Positions 17,068-28,692 of a DNA stretch of 64,000 bases are shown here, piece by piece (position 1 is the first letter of the stretch; each line of letters begins with the position of its first letter). Location: NCBI GenBank assembly GCA_963737365.1, contig CAVTSD010000007.1:558001-622000 (forward strand). Direction: 5' to 3'. Both the position numbers and the translations under genes were made by a program. The notes below the pieces were generated by a model, which was given only the letters and a program-made list of their open reading frames with translations, made no database searches and was not told the DNA's origin. This DNA comes from Roseiarcus sp963737365 (lineage in GTDB: Bacteria; Pseudomonadota; Alphaproteobacteria; Rhizobiales; Beijerinckiaceae).

Positions 17068-17784
17068 ATGACGATCGAAAAGCGGCCCGTAAACGTCGCG
17101 AGAGCCGCGGGTTTCTCCGTCCATCTCTTTACAGCCTCAGGCGGGGCGGTGGCGGTGCTCGCTTTGTACGCGGCGATCGAGCGGAATTTCGCGATCTCTT
17201 TCGCCTGGCTCGGGCTTGCTCTCTTTATCGACGGAATCGACGGCACGCTCGCACGCGCCGCGAAGGTGCAAATCACCGCTGCGTCGATTGACGGCGCCGT
17301 TCTTGACCTGGTGATCGATTTCCTGACTTACGTGTTGGTGCCGGTGGTGGCGCTCTGGCGCTCGGACCTGATGCCGACCGAAGCCTCGTTCTGGATCGAA
17401 CTCGTCGTCACGATTGCATCGGCGCTCTATTTCGCCGACACCCGGATGAAGACCGACGACCTGTGGTTTCGCGGCTTTCCCGCCACCTGGAATATCGTCG
17501 TCCTCTATCTCTTTGTCCTCCGCCCGCCTTGGGTGGTGAGCGCTCTTATCCTGCTTGGCGCGGCCGCGCTCATGTTCACGCCGGTTGTCTTCATCCACCC
17601 GTTGCGGGTGATTCGCCTGCGCCGCCTGACCATTGCGATCACATGCGCGTGGTTCGCTTTCGCCGCGACGGCGATCATCGAGAATTTGACGCCCCAGGCC
17701 TGGGTCGGCTGGGGCCTGATCGTGACGGGGCTTTATTTCCTTGGGCTGCCGTTCCTGCGTCATTCGCCGCTGGCGGAGCATTGA
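17068..17784 (+). CDS. pcs: Phosphatidylcholine synthase
   Basis: Condenses CDP-diacylglycerol with choline to give phosphatidylcholine directly in the inner membrane. The 238 aa protein has eight or so hydrophobic helices. The CDP-alcohol phosphotransferase motif has the wide spacing reported for Pcs, DGx2ARx12Gx3Dx3D: Asp58, Gly59, Ala62, Arg63, Gly76, Asp80, Asp84. The opening VARAAGFSVHLFTASGG and the FADTRMKTDD segment are also typical of rhizobial Pcs. The ATG at 17068 gives the usual length; a GTG at 17032 would add 12 residues. Activity depends on choline supplied from outside. Confidence 0.93.
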   Translation: MTIEKRPVNVARAAGFSVHLFTASGGAVAVLALYAAIERNFAISFAWLGLALFIDGIDGTLARAAKVQITAASIDGAVLDLVIDFLTYVLVPVVALWRSDLMPTEASFWIELVVTIASALYFADTRMKTDDLWFRGFPATWNIVVLYLFVLRPPWVVSALILLGAAALMFTPVVFIHPLRVIRLRRLTIAITCAWFAFAATAIIENLTPQAWVGWGLIVTGLYFLGLPFLRHSPLAEH

Positions 17785-17876
17785 GGGCAAAGCGCGGGGC
17801 ACAGAGGAAGCGCCTTGCGAGCGGGATTGAATCCTTGGTATAGCCGCGCCTCGCGATGCTGCCTGGCTTCATCGTC

Positions 17877-17950
17877 GGCCTCGTGGCGGAGTGGCTACGC
17901 AGAGGACTGCAAATCCTTGCACCCCGGTTCGATTCCGGGCGAGGCCTCCA
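17877..17950 (+). tRNA. tRNA-Cys (GCA)
   Basis: Full cloverleaf. Acceptor GGCCTCG (17877-17883) pairs with CGAGGCC (17940-17946), discriminator T at 17947, and CCA is encoded at 17948-17950. The anticodon stem GAGGA/TCCTT closes a loop CTGCAAA with anticodon GCA at 17909-17911. The T arm contains GGTTCGATTCC. Confidence 0.97.
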
Positions 17951-18027
17951 AACAATTTTCATCCGGGGCGGCGATCCGTCCCATGTCGCGGGTTTGAGCC
18001 AAGGGGGCGCACATTTCCGCTGAAACG

Positions 18028-18672
18028 ATGCTCGACCGGCGCGTGCAAATGGTCAACGGCCAGCTCCGCACGGGAGGCGTGGTCGACAAAGTGGTGCTGG
18101 CGGCGTTCCTCGAAACGCCGCGCCAGCATTTCGTCCCCCCCGAACAGAAGTCGCTCGCCTATTTGGATCGCGAGCTGCCGGCGCGCGGGGCCACGTTCCG
18201 CCGCCTGCTCGCGCCCATGGTCCTGGGGCGAATGTTCCAAGCGGCGACAGTCGTTCCCAGTGATCGCGCGCTTGATGTCGCCGGCGGCTCCGGCTACGGT
18301 GCGGCTCTCCTCGCCGCCATGGGCGCGAAGGTGGTGCTGCTGGAATCCGACGTTGGCGCGGCGGAAGCGGCCAAGACCGAACTTCACAATCGCGCGAGCG
18401 TCACCGTCGTCGTCGGGCCGCTGGACAGCGGGGCTGCGGATCTCGGACCTTTCGATCTCATCGTCGTGGAGGGCGCGTTCGGGGTCTATCCCGATAGCCT
18501 CATCGCTTTGCTGGCCGACAAGGGACGCCTTGTTGGAATCGACGCCTGTTCCGAGCCGTCCCAGGCGGTTCTCTTCGAAAAAAGCGGCGCCGGACTGAGT
18601 CGCAGGGCGCTGTTCGAAACCAAGACGCAGATCCTCGATGGCTTCAAGCCTCGGTTGAGCTTCGTTTTTTAA
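18028..18672 (+). CDS. Protein-L-isoaspartate O-methyltransferase family protein
   Basis: SAM-dependent methyltransferase of the PCMT fold, 214 aa. The SAM motif I is ALDVAGGSGYGAALLAAMG at residues 81-99, and the N-terminal part carries QMVNGQLRTGGVVD and TPRQHFVPPEQ, both typical of the family. Members in this position before tolC in Rhizobiales are often divergent from true isoaspartate repair enzymes, so the substrate is uncertain. It begins 78 bases after tRNA-Cys and 282 bases before tolC; a shared transcript is possible. Confidence 0.82.
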   Translation: MLDRRVQMVNGQLRTGGVVDKVVLAAFLETPRQHFVPPEQKSLAYLDRELPARGATFRRLLAPMVLGRMFQAATVVPSDRALDVAGGSGYGAALLAAMGAKVVLLESDVGAAEAAKTELHNRASVTVVVGPLDSGAADLGPFDLIVVEGAFGVYPDSLIALLADKGRLVGIDACSEPSQAVLFEKSGAGLSRRALFETKTQILDGFKPRLSFVF

Positions 18673-18954
18673 CCCGTTGGATGTTTGTCTCGCGACGTCG
18701 CTTCCGTTCCGCGAAGTGTCTCATCTTTGCGACGCTCTACGGAAAAATAGCCGCCATACCGGCGGACAAGCCCCGGTTGCATAGCGCGATGGGATGTCTC
18801 CGCCTATGATGCTTGGCGGTTTGGCTGCTTTCGGCAAGCGAGCGGGAGGCGGCGTTGGTTTCAACCGGGTTGGCTGTCGCGCGCTCGTCTTTGATTTTCG
18901 CGTTGGACGTGCAAGTTAAGCGACGGCGAGACGGCCGGCCGCTTTGACTGCACG

Positions 18955-20445
18955 ATGCGGCGATGGGCGCGTGAGGCGGGGATGATCTGGGGCTCAAGCG
19001 CATTTGAAATTCGGCACGCCGTGCCGCGCAGCGCAAAGACGCTTTGCGTCTTGCGCGCCGCGCTTTTGGCAGGCGTGGGTCTCGCGATCGGCGTCTCCGC
19101 CGGCCGGGCGGAGACGATTAGCGGCGCCCTCATCAAGGCCTATCTGACCAGCCCCGACATCAACACGCAGCGCGCCGCGGTCCGGGTGGCGGACGAAAAC
19201 GTTCCGAAGGCGAATGCCGGGTATCTGCCTACCGTCGAGGCGACCGCAGATATTTCGATCGCACGCTCGCGAGCCAATGAGATCGTTCCGGATTCGAGCG
19301 GAACTGGGTTTACTTCAACGCCGGAGGCGAATTTCATCTCCAAGCCGCGCGGCTATGGCCTTCAGGCCAACGAGACCGTGTTCAACGGCAACCGCACCCT
19401 CAATTCGATCCGACAGGCCGAGTCGCAGGTCTTCGGCGCGCGCGAGCAATTGCGCAACACCGAACAGAATACGCTCCTTTCGGCCCTCACCGCTTACATG
19501 GATGTGCTGGAAGATACGGCTATTCTCGGCCTCGACCGCAACAATGTCGATGTCTTGAAAGAACAGCTGCGTGAAACTCGCGACCGCTTCACGGTCGGCG
19601 AAGTGACGCGCACCGACGTCGCGCAGGCCGAGGCGAGCTTGGCTCAGGGCCAGGGCACCGCGCTGAGCGCTGAGGCGACCTTGCAGGCCGCGGTGGCGCG
19701 CTATCGTCAATTCATCGGCGATCAGCCGACCAGCCTCGCGCCGGTGAAGCCACTCGTGAGGCCTATACCGAAAACGTTGCCCGAGGCGATATCGATCTCG
19801 CAAGTCGAGCATCCGGCGATCAGTGGCTCCCTGCACGGCGTCGACGCGGCGCAATTGCAGGTGAAAATCGCCGAAGGCGCGCTTTACCCGAGTATCGGGC
19901 TCTCCGCGTCGCTCAGCAACCAGTACGATTCAGGCGGGACGCCCGGCCTACACCTCATCAACGGTCAGATCATGGGACAACTCACGATCCCGATCTATCA
20001 GGGCGGCGCGGAATATGCGTCGACCCGACAAGCGAAAGAGAGTCTCTCTCAGCAGGAAATCCAGACCGATTCTCTGCGCAACCAGGTCCGCCAGGCCGTG
20101 GTCGCCGCCTGGGGTTTGAACGAAGCCGCGGTCGGCGTCGTGCGAGCGGCCCGCGCATCGGTTTCCGCCAACGAAGTGGCGCTGACCGGCGTGCGCGAAG
20201 AGGCCAAAGTCGGCCAGCGCACGACCCTCGACGTGCTCAACGCCCAACAGGCTTTGTTGCAGGCGAGAACGACGCTGGTCCAGGCCGAACACGATCAGGT
20301 CGTCAATTCATACCAGTTGCTGTCGGCGATCGGCCGGCTCAACATCCCGACCCTTGGACTTGCGGTCGCCGAATACGATCCGAGGGTCCATTTCGATCAG
20401 GTGAAGAGCAAGTGGATCGGCCTCAGGACGCCGAGCGGACAGTAA
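18955..20445 (+). CDS. tolC: TolC-family outer membrane efflux protein
   Basis: Trimeric outer membrane channel for type I secretion and multidrug efflux, 496 aa. A signal peptide (cleavage near GRA-ETI) is followed by two similar coiled-coil/strand halves. The repeats begin at AYLTSPDINTQRAAVRVADENV and IAEGALYPSIGLSASLSN, and the typical LLQARTTLVQAEHDQVVNSYQLLSAIGRL region lies near the end. Starts at 18955 and 18982 are both possible in front of the signal sequence. It is followed by popZ and valS, a common order in this bacterial order. Confidence 0.92.
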   Translation: MRRWAREAGMIWGSSAFEIRHAVPRSAKTLCVLRAALLAGVGLAIGVSAGRAETISGALIKAYLTSPDINTQRAAVRVADENVPKANAGYLPTVEATADISIARSRANEIVPDSSGTGFTSTPEANFISKPRGYGLQANETVFNGNRTLNSIRQAESQVFGAREQLRNTEQNTLLSALTAYMDVLEDTAILGLDRNNVDVLKEQLRETRDRFTVGEVTRTDVAQAEASLAQGQGTALSAEATLQAAVARYRQFIGDQPTSLAPVKPLVRPIPKTLPEAISISQVEHPAISGSLHGVDAAQLQVKIAEGALYPSIGLSASLSNQYDSGGTPGLHLINGQIMGQLTIPIYQGGAEYASTRQAKESLSQQEIQTDSLRNQVRQAVVAAWGLNEAAVGVVRAARASVSANEVALTGVREEAKVGQRTTLDVLNAQQALLQARTTLVQAEHDQVVNSYQLLSAIGRLNIPTLGLAVAEYDPRVHFDQVKSKWIGLRTPSGQ

Positions 20446-20548
20446 GGTCCTTTTGTTCGCGGCTCGCGTTGGCTGCAGCGTCGGCCTTAATCCGACCTCG
20501 CAACAAGCGCATACGACAAAGCTCCGTGGATTGGAGCAAGGCTGTCCG

Positions 20549-21085
20549 ATGAACCCAACCCATTCGAACCCAAGCGAGCGAGATTTCGAAGCAATTCATC
20601 GCGCGCAAAGAGCGCACGAGCCGTCGATGGAGGAGATTCTCGCCTCGATCCGCAACATCATCGCCGATGAACCCGCGAAGGCGGCAGCGCTGAAGGCGCC
20701 TGAGCCCGCGCCGACGCCGCAAATTGTCTATTCGAAAAACACTGGCGAGTTGCAGGGCGATCCGTCCGGCCTGTCTCAGCAGACGGAAGCGAATGCGCCA
20801 AGCGTCGTCTGGCGCCGCCCGCAAGCCACGGAATCGGAGCCCCCGGCCGACCCCGTCCTGTTCAGCGCGGAGCCGTTGCTGTCGCCCGAAGCGGACGAAG
20901 CGGTCGCTTTGTCCTTCGGCGCGTTGTCGGCCAATCTCGACGTTCGCAGCGCCGAGCTCGCCGACAGCATGGTGCGCGACATGCTGCGTCCCATGGTCAA
21001 GCAATGGCTGGACGACAACCTGCCGACGATGGTCGAGCGGCTGGTCCGGGATGAAATTCAGAGGATCGCGCGCGGGCGGAAATAG
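20549..21085 (+). CDS. popZ: Polar organizing protein PopZ (DUF2497)
   Basis: Self-assembling hub that anchors chromosome origins and regulators at the cell pole. The 178 aa protein has the two conserved ends of the family: an N-terminal helix PSMEEILASIRNIIADEP and a C-terminal helical block MVRDMLRPMVKQWLDDNL with VERLVRDEIQRIA. Between them is a Pro/Glu-rich disordered linker. The ATG at 20549 follows GGAGCAAGG; a longer reading from 20453 would add 32 residues lacking conservation. It sits immediately upstream of valS, as in Caulobacter and relatives. Confidence 0.92.
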   Translation: MNPTHSNPSERDFEAIHRAQRAHEPSMEEILASIRNIIADEPAKAAALKAPEPAPTPQIVYSKNTGELQGDPSGLSQQTEANAPSVVWRRPQATESEPPADPVLFSAEPLLSPEADEAVALSFGALSANLDVRSAELADSMVRDMLRPMVKQWLDDNLPTMVERLVRDEIQRIARGRK

Positions 21086-21233
21086 GCCGCGGGCTTCTTA
21101 GCGTGCGTTGACTCCGACCGCGACGATGCCTTTATAGCGCTTGTGGCGCTTGCGCCTGCGGCGTCCGTAGCCGGCGCCGCTCGGAACGCCGCCATTTGAA
21201 CGGCGTCGCCGACGGATCGCAGACCAGACATCA

Positions 21234-24113
<2,880 letters not shown>

Positions 24114-24133
24114 AGCCCGCCACACGGGGCAAA

Positions 24134-24177
24134 ATGTTGCTTTTGCGCAACATGTCCAATGCAACTTTTGCGAGTTG
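24134..24177. repeat. Two short hairpins sharing a TTTTGCG loop
   Basis: In the valS-exoR gap, ATGTTGC-TTTTGC-GCAACAT (24134-24153) is followed by CAAC-TTTTGCGA-GTTG (24162-24177). Both have nearly the same loop. No T tract follows, so they are not a plain terminator. Role unknown. Confidence 0.35.
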
Positions 24178-24310
24178 AGATTCCGGCCGGAGACCGCCGC
24201 GATTGCGCCATAAACCGACCGCACCGTGAAATCATAGAGGGCGAAGGTTGTCCCTGTCGCAAGCGCCATAAAAGGACCGCGACGCGGCCGGATGGCGAGT
24301 CGGGATCAAT

Positions 24311-25258
24311 ATGCGGGCGGTTGGGCGTGCGAAATTAGCGGTCGAGCGGGCGTCGTTGCGCCGGCGCTTCGCTTTCGCAATTATCGGATCGATGACGCTC
24401 GGATTAGGGCCGGCCTTCGCTTTCGACGGCTCAACGTCCGATCCGTCCGAGAAGATCCCGAAAAACTTCACCGATCCAGGTCAGGCTTTGCGCGCGGGCA
24501 TCGCCGAATTAAAGGCTGGCGATGCGGATGCGGCGACCGCAGCCCTGACCTACGCGGCTGACAGCGGGCAGGATCTCGCGCGCTGGAAACTGGGCGAGAT
24601 GTATGCGGACGGTCAGGGCGTTCCGCAGGACGACCTCAAGGCCTATCACTATTTCAACCAGATGGTCGAAGACTACGACGAAGACCAGCCGGATCGGCGG
24701 GCCTTGAGCGCGATTTCGAACGCTTTCGTCGCGGTCGGCGTCTATTGCCTGAACGGCATACCCAACAGCGAGGTGCGCCCCGACCCGCAACGCGCGCACG
24801 AACTGTTTCAATATGCAGCCACGATCTTCGGCGATCCGAACGCGCAATACAATCTTGCCCACATGTACACGGTCGGCGCGGGAGGCCTCGCCAAGGACAA
24901 TGTAGCCGCCGTTCGCTGGTTGGCGGTGGCGGCCCAGAAGGGCCATGCGCCGTCCCAGGCTTTGCTCGGACATATGCTGTTCTTAGGCGACGGCGTGCCT
25001 CACCAACGTGCGCGCGGACTGATGTGGCTCGAGTTCGCCAGGGATGCTGCGCCGGCGCCAAGCGATGCGTGGATCCGCGACCTCTATCAGCGCGATTTAG
25101 GGTTGGCGAGCGACGGCGACAGGCAAGCGGCCGCCGCCCTCCATGACGCGCGCGCCAAGCAGGCTTTCCCTTCGGCGCCGGTCAGGGACGTCGTGAAGTT
25201 CATCCTCAAGCCTCTGGGCCAGTACAGCCCGCTCGCCAGCGCTCCGCCGCCGCAGTAA
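24311..25258 (+). CDS. exoR: ExoR-like periplasmic Sel1-repeat regulator
   Basis: Periplasmic protein of 315 aa resembling rhizobial ExoR, which binds the sensor ExoS (ChvG) and restrains exopolysaccharide synthesis until it is degraded. A signal peptide ends near AFA-FDG. Sel1/TPR-type repeats follow: ALRAGIAELKAGDADAATAA, AADSGQDLARWKLGEMYADG, AHELFQYAATIFGDPNAQYN and AAQKGHAPSQALLGHMLFLG. The C-terminus is helical with a Pro-rich end. The identity rests on repeat register and size; a general Sel1 protein is the alternative. The exoS/chvI partners are not in this window. Confidence 0.75.
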   Translation: MRAVGRAKLAVERASLRRRFAFAIIGSMTLGLGPAFAFDGSTSDPSEKIPKNFTDPGQALRAGIAELKAGDADAATAALTYAADSGQDLARWKLGEMYADGQGVPQDDLKAYHYFNQMVEDYDEDQPDRRALSAISNAFVAVGVYCLNGIPNSEVRPDPQRAHELFQYAATIFGDPNAQYNLAHMYTVGAGGLAKDNVAAVRWLAVAAQKGHAPSQALLGHMLFLGDGVPHQRARGLMWLEFARDAAPAPSDAWIRDLYQRDLGLASDGDRQAAAALHDARAKQAFPSAPVRDVVKFILKPLGQYSPLASAPPPQ

Positions 25259-25296
25259 ACGGTCAAGGCTGGCGCGTCGATTAGAGCTTCGCTTGG

Positions 25297-25602
25297 CTAG
25301 TGTGTGCCTGCCGCTGCGCGGGAGCTTCGTAACGGCCGCACGCCCGAATAGTCGTGTTCGCTCTCGGCAAGCGACAAGTCGTAGGCTGTTTGCAAGTTCA
25401 GCCAAAAGCGCGGGTCGACGGCGAAGAATTTGCCGAGCCGAATTGCCGTGTCGGCAGATACGTCCCGCCTTTGTCGGACAATGTCGCTGATGCGATTTGC
25501 AGGCACGCCGATGGCCTGAGCGAGCGCGCTAGCCGACAGGCCGAGAGGCTTCAGGTATTCCTCGGCGAGAATTTCGCCAGGATGGGTTCGCAGTCTGGGC
25601 AT
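25297..25602 (-). CDS. higA: HigA-family antitoxin
   Basis: Antitoxin and autorepressor of a HigBA module, 101 aa from the ATG at 25602. The helix-turn-helix covers LGLSASALAQAIGVPANRISDIVRQ, in the XRE-type HigA fold, and the opening RTHPGEILAEEYLKPLG is a family hallmark. The start is preceded by AAGGAG and lies 11 bases after the higB stop, so toxin comes first, as is usual for this family. A longer reading to 25680 overlaps higB and lacks similarity. Confidence 0.9.
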   Translation of the reverse strand: MPRLRTHPGEILAEEYLKPLGLSASALAQAIGVPANRISDIVRQRRDVSADTAIRLGKFFAVDPRFWLNLQTAYDLSLAESEHDYSGVRPLRSSRAAAGTH

Positions 25603-25613
25603 GCCCTGCTCCT

Positions 25614-25895
25614 TCAATGATAATCGACCACCCCGACACGGTCCGGGCCAGCCTCGGTCCAGACAGAACACACACGCCACTGGTCATTGACGCGAATGCT
25701 GAATTGTCCCGACCGGTCAGCCTTCAGGGCCTCGAGGTGGTTACCAGGCGGCGAGCGCAATGTTGTGAGCGTCGGCGCCGCGTCAAGCATGTCGAGCTTT
25801 CTGGCGACGATGTTTGAAATGGCGCGCCACTGAGCCGGGCAGATCCCCTCGCGGAAGAAACGCTCGGTTTTCGCATCCGCAAAGCCGACAATCAC
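25614..25895 (-). CDS. higB: HigB/RelE-family toxin
   Basis: Ribosome-dependent mRNA interferase, 93 aa. Family features are the opening MIVGFADAKTERFFREG, a central RKLDMLDAAPTLTTLRSPPGNHLEAL and the C-terminal catalytic strand QFSIRVNDQWRVCSVW ending VGVVDYH. It begins with GTG, only four bases after the edge of a 28-bp palindrome, so the transcript must start within or next to that operator and the leader is very short. Located upstream of higA on the same strand. Confidence 0.9.
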   Translation of the reverse strand: MIVGFADAKTERFFREGICPAQWRAISNIVARKLDMLDAAPTLTTLRSPPGNHLEALKADRSGQFSIRVNDQWRVCSVWTEAGPDRVGVVDYH

Positions 25896-25899
25896 CTAT

Positions 25900-25927
25900 A
25901 TAGTATGCAATACGTATTGCATACTAT
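25900..25927. promoter_or_regulatory. HigBA operator (perfect 28-bp palindrome)
   Basis: A fully symmetric sequence with half-site ATAGTATGCAATAC and its exact complement, centred between 25913 and 25914. It is markedly AT-rich compared with its surroundings. Being 4 bases upstream of the higB GTG, it probably overlaps the module's promoter and is the HigA autoregulatory site. Confidence 0.85.
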
Positions 25928-26021
25928 CAACGACATCAGAGCCCCCGTCTCCCGCGAAGCGTTGGTATGTCCAACCGGGCTGCGCCGGCATAGAATGCGC
26001 CGGTCAGACAGAGGCTCGGGG

Positions 26022-26906
26022 ATGCCACAAACCGAAATCGACGCCGTACGCGCGCTCCTCAGCGCCAAGCCGCGGCCGGTCGGGTGGGAAGAGCGGCGCA
26101 GCCGGATCGAGGAGGTTGGCGCGGTCTGGCCGGTCGCGGAGGACGTCAAGCTCGAGTCCGTCGATCTCGATGGGGTCGCGTGCGAATGGTCGATCGTCGC
26201 CGGCGCCGACGCTTCCCGCGTACTGATCTATTTTCATGGCGGCGGCTATTGCTCAGGCTCGATTCTCAGCCACCGCCGACTGGTGACCGAGGCCGGACGG
26301 GCAGGAGGCTTGCGCACCTTGGCCCCCGCGTATCGCCTGGCTCCCGAGCATCCCTTTCCGGCCGCGCGCGACGACGCGCTCACCGTCTGGCGGCGTCTGC
26401 GCCGCGACGGCTACCCGGCCAACCAGATCGTCGTCGGGGGCGATAGCGCGGGCGCGAATTTGACGCTCGCGCTGGCCCTCGAGCTCAAACGCGCGGGCGA
26501 GGATTTGCCGGCCTGTCTCTGGCTCGTGTCGCCATGGGTCGATCTCACAATGTCAGGCGCGACGCTCGAGAGCAAAAGCGCCGTCGATCCGCTCATTCAG
26601 AAGGGGTACCTGGAGGGGCTGGCCGACGCCTATGTCCCGGCCGGGATGGACCGCAAGGACCCGCGAGTTTCGCCTCTCTACGCCGATCTCAAGGGACTGC
26701 CGCCGACCCTCATCCAAATCGGTTCGGCCGAGACCTTGCTCGATGACGCTGTCCGCCTCGCCTCAGCCGCTGGCGCGGCCGACGTCCGTGCAACCCTCGA
26801 GATCTGGCCGCACATGATCCACGCCTGGCCGCTCTGGAACGCGCGGCTCGAACCTGGCCGGCGCGCGCTCGCGCATGCCGGCGCGTTCTTCAGGGAACAT
26901 CTGTAA
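26022..26906 (+). CDS. Alpha/beta hydrolase, hormone-sensitive-lipase family
   Basis: Esterase or lactonase of the bacterial HSL family, 294 aa. The oxyanion-hole motif HGGGY is at residues 72-76, the nucleophile elbow GDSAG has Ser142, and the late His lies in WPHMIHAW; the catalytic Asp is probably in the AETLLDDAV region. The ATG at 26022 follows GAGGCTCGGGG. The longer reading begins inside the higBA operator and is unlikely. Substrate unknown: short-chain esters or acylated lactones are typical of the family. Confidence 0.88.
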   Translation: MPQTEIDAVRALLSAKPRPVGWEERRSRIEEVGAVWPVAEDVKLESVDLDGVACEWSIVAGADASRVLIYFHGGGYCSGSILSHRRLVTEAGRAGGLRTLAPAYRLAPEHPFPAARDDALTVWRRLRRDGYPANQIVVGGDSAGANLTLALALELKRAGEDLPACLWLVSPWVDLTMSGATLESKSAVDPLIQKGYLEGLADAYVPAGMDRKDPRVSPLYADLKGLPPTLIQIGSAETLLDDAVRLASAAGAADVRATLEIWPHMIHAWPLWNARLEPGRRALAHAGAFFREHL

Positions 26907-28692
26907 GCGCTGGGCTCGCAAAGCATCCGCTTGCCAAGGACCATCAAAAGGGGGCACGCCAATCCCGGAGACCGGACCGCATCCGGATAACGGGCCGGAT
27001 GACTTGACCAGCGAACTGAACCTCGACCACGAGACGCCCTCGAGCGACGAACCGCCGCCGGGCCTCATTCGCAATGCCGCCTTCATGGTCATCCTTATCG
27101 CGACGTCGCTTTCGAGCGTCGGATTGGCGATGTTCGACACCGGCTCGGCCTGGATGATGACCAGCCTCAACCCGAGCCCGAGACTGGTCTCGGCCGTCCA
27201 GGTGGCGACGACCTTACCGCTCTTTCTCCTGACCTTGCCGGCCGGCGCGCTGACCGATGTCGTGGACCCGCGCCGGCTCCTGATCGTGACGCAGACGCTC
27301 GCGGTCGTGATTTCGGTCGTGTTCGCGGCCGTGGCTTCGGCTGGGCTGGCCGGCCCGGCCTCGCTGCTCACGACCTCGTTCCTGATGGGCTTGTGCGGGG
27401 CGCTCGCGGCGCCGGCGTGGCTCCTTATAACAACGCTGCTCGTTCAAACGGCGGACCTCGCGAGCGCGATTGCGGTCAATACAGCCGGCTACAATGTCGC
27501 GCGCGCGATCGGTCCGGCGATCGCTGGATACGCGATCGCAAGGCTGAGCATCGCGGTTCCCTTCTGGGGTTGTTGCGTCGGCAACCTCGCGCTGCTTGCG
27601 GCCTTGATCTGGTGGCGGCCGCCCCGAAGACCGAAAGAAACTTTGCCGGCGGAACGCCTGATCAGCGCAATGACGACTGGCGTTCGATACGTTCGCTTTA
27701 GCCGCGAAATGGACGCGACGCTCATTCGCGCCGTCGCGTTCTTCGTCTTCGCCAGCGCCTACCTCGCCCTGCTGCCGCTCGTCGCCCGTAGCGAGACCGG
27801 CAATGGCGCCGAGGCTTATGGTGAGCTGATGGCGTCGGTCGGCGTCGGTTCGATCGTCGCCACATTCGGGCTCAACTGGCTGAAGCGACGGCTCGGCGCG
27901 AATGGGCAGGCCGCGCTTGGCGCGCTCGGAACCGTCGTCGCGCTGTTTCTGCTCGCGACGGCGCACGAGGCGGTGCTGGCGTACATCGCCAGTTTCATCT
28001 ACGGCGCTTCGTCGATCGTGGCGCTCACGACCTTTTTTGTCTCGGCGCAGGTCGCCTTGCCGGAATGGGTGCGCGGCCGGGGCCTGGCGATTTTCCTCAC
28101 CGTCTACTTCGGCGCGCTAACGCTCGGGAGTGCGGTGTGGGGCGAGGTCGCGACGGTCAAGGGCGTGCCGTTCGCGCTTTACTGCGCTGGCGTCGGAACC
28201 CTCGTCGGTCTCGCGCTCACATCGGGGTGGAGGCTGCAAACCAGCGAAGCGCAGGATCTCACCCCGTCGATGCGCTGGCGGGCGCCTTCCTTCGCCAATC
28301 GGGTCACGGATGATAGGGGACCGATCCTGGGGATCATCGAATATCAGATCGACCCGTCGGAGAGCAGCGCTTTCCTCGCTGTGATGCAAGACGTCAGCCT
28401 CGAGCGGCGGCGCGACGGCGCCTACGCGTGGCATATCTTCGAAGACCCGAACGTGCAGGGCAAAATGGTCGAGACTTTCCTCATCCACTCGCTGCTCGAG
28501 CTCAGATACCGCGAGGCGCGTGTCACCAAAGCCGATGCGATGATGGAGGACCGGGCGGCGAAGTTTTTGAAGGGGCCGGCCGAGAGCCGGTTTCTGTTCG
28601 CCTCGCAGCCCCGGCGGCCGTCGCACTGGTGGCGGCGGAGGGGATCTGAGCGGTCGACCACCGAGGTCGATACCTCGGCCGCAGACATCTGA
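26875..28692 (+). CDS. MFS exporter (MFS_3 / EntS-like) with C-terminal extension
   Basis: Major facilitator of the MFS_3 (Enterobactin exporter-like) group, up to 605 aa. About twelve helices span residues 68-460, with the signature turn PAGALTDVVDPRRLL after helix 2. A soluble C-terminal part of about 130 residues follows (GPILGIIEYQIDPSESSAFL...), a feature known in this family, whose role is unclear. The start is unresolved: ATG 26875 overlaps the preceding esterase by 32 bases and no good ribosome site is seen; a TTG at 27004 is possible. Closely following the esterase, it may export a product connected with it. Confidence 0.82.
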   Translation: MPARSSGNICKRWARKASACQGPSKGGTPIPETGPHPDNGPDDLTSELNLDHETPSSDEPPPGLIRNAAFMVILIATSLSSVGLAMFDTGSAWMMTSLNPSPRLVSAVQVATTLPLFLLTLPAGALTDVVDPRRLLIVTQTLAVVISVVFAAVASAGLAGPASLLTTSFLMGLCGALAAPAWLLITTLLVQTADLASAIAVNTAGYNVARAIGPAIAGYAIARLSIAVPFWGCCVGNLALLAALIWWRPPRRPKETLPAERLISAMTTGVRYVRFSREMDATLIRAVAFFVFASAYLALLPLVARSETGNGAEAYGELMASVGVGSIVATFGLNWLKRRLGANGQAALGALGTVVALFLLATAHEAVLAYIASFIYGASSIVALTTFFVSAQVALPEWVRGRGLAIFLTVYFGALTLGSAVWGEVATVKGVPFALYCAGVGTLVGLALTSGWRLQTSEAQDLTPSMRWRAPSFANRVTDDRGPILGIIEYQIDPSESSAFLAVMQDVSLERRRDGAYAWHIFEDPNVQGKMVETFLIHSLLELRYREARVTKADAMMEDRAAKFLKGPAESRFLFASQPRRPSHWWRRRGSERSTTEVDTSAADI

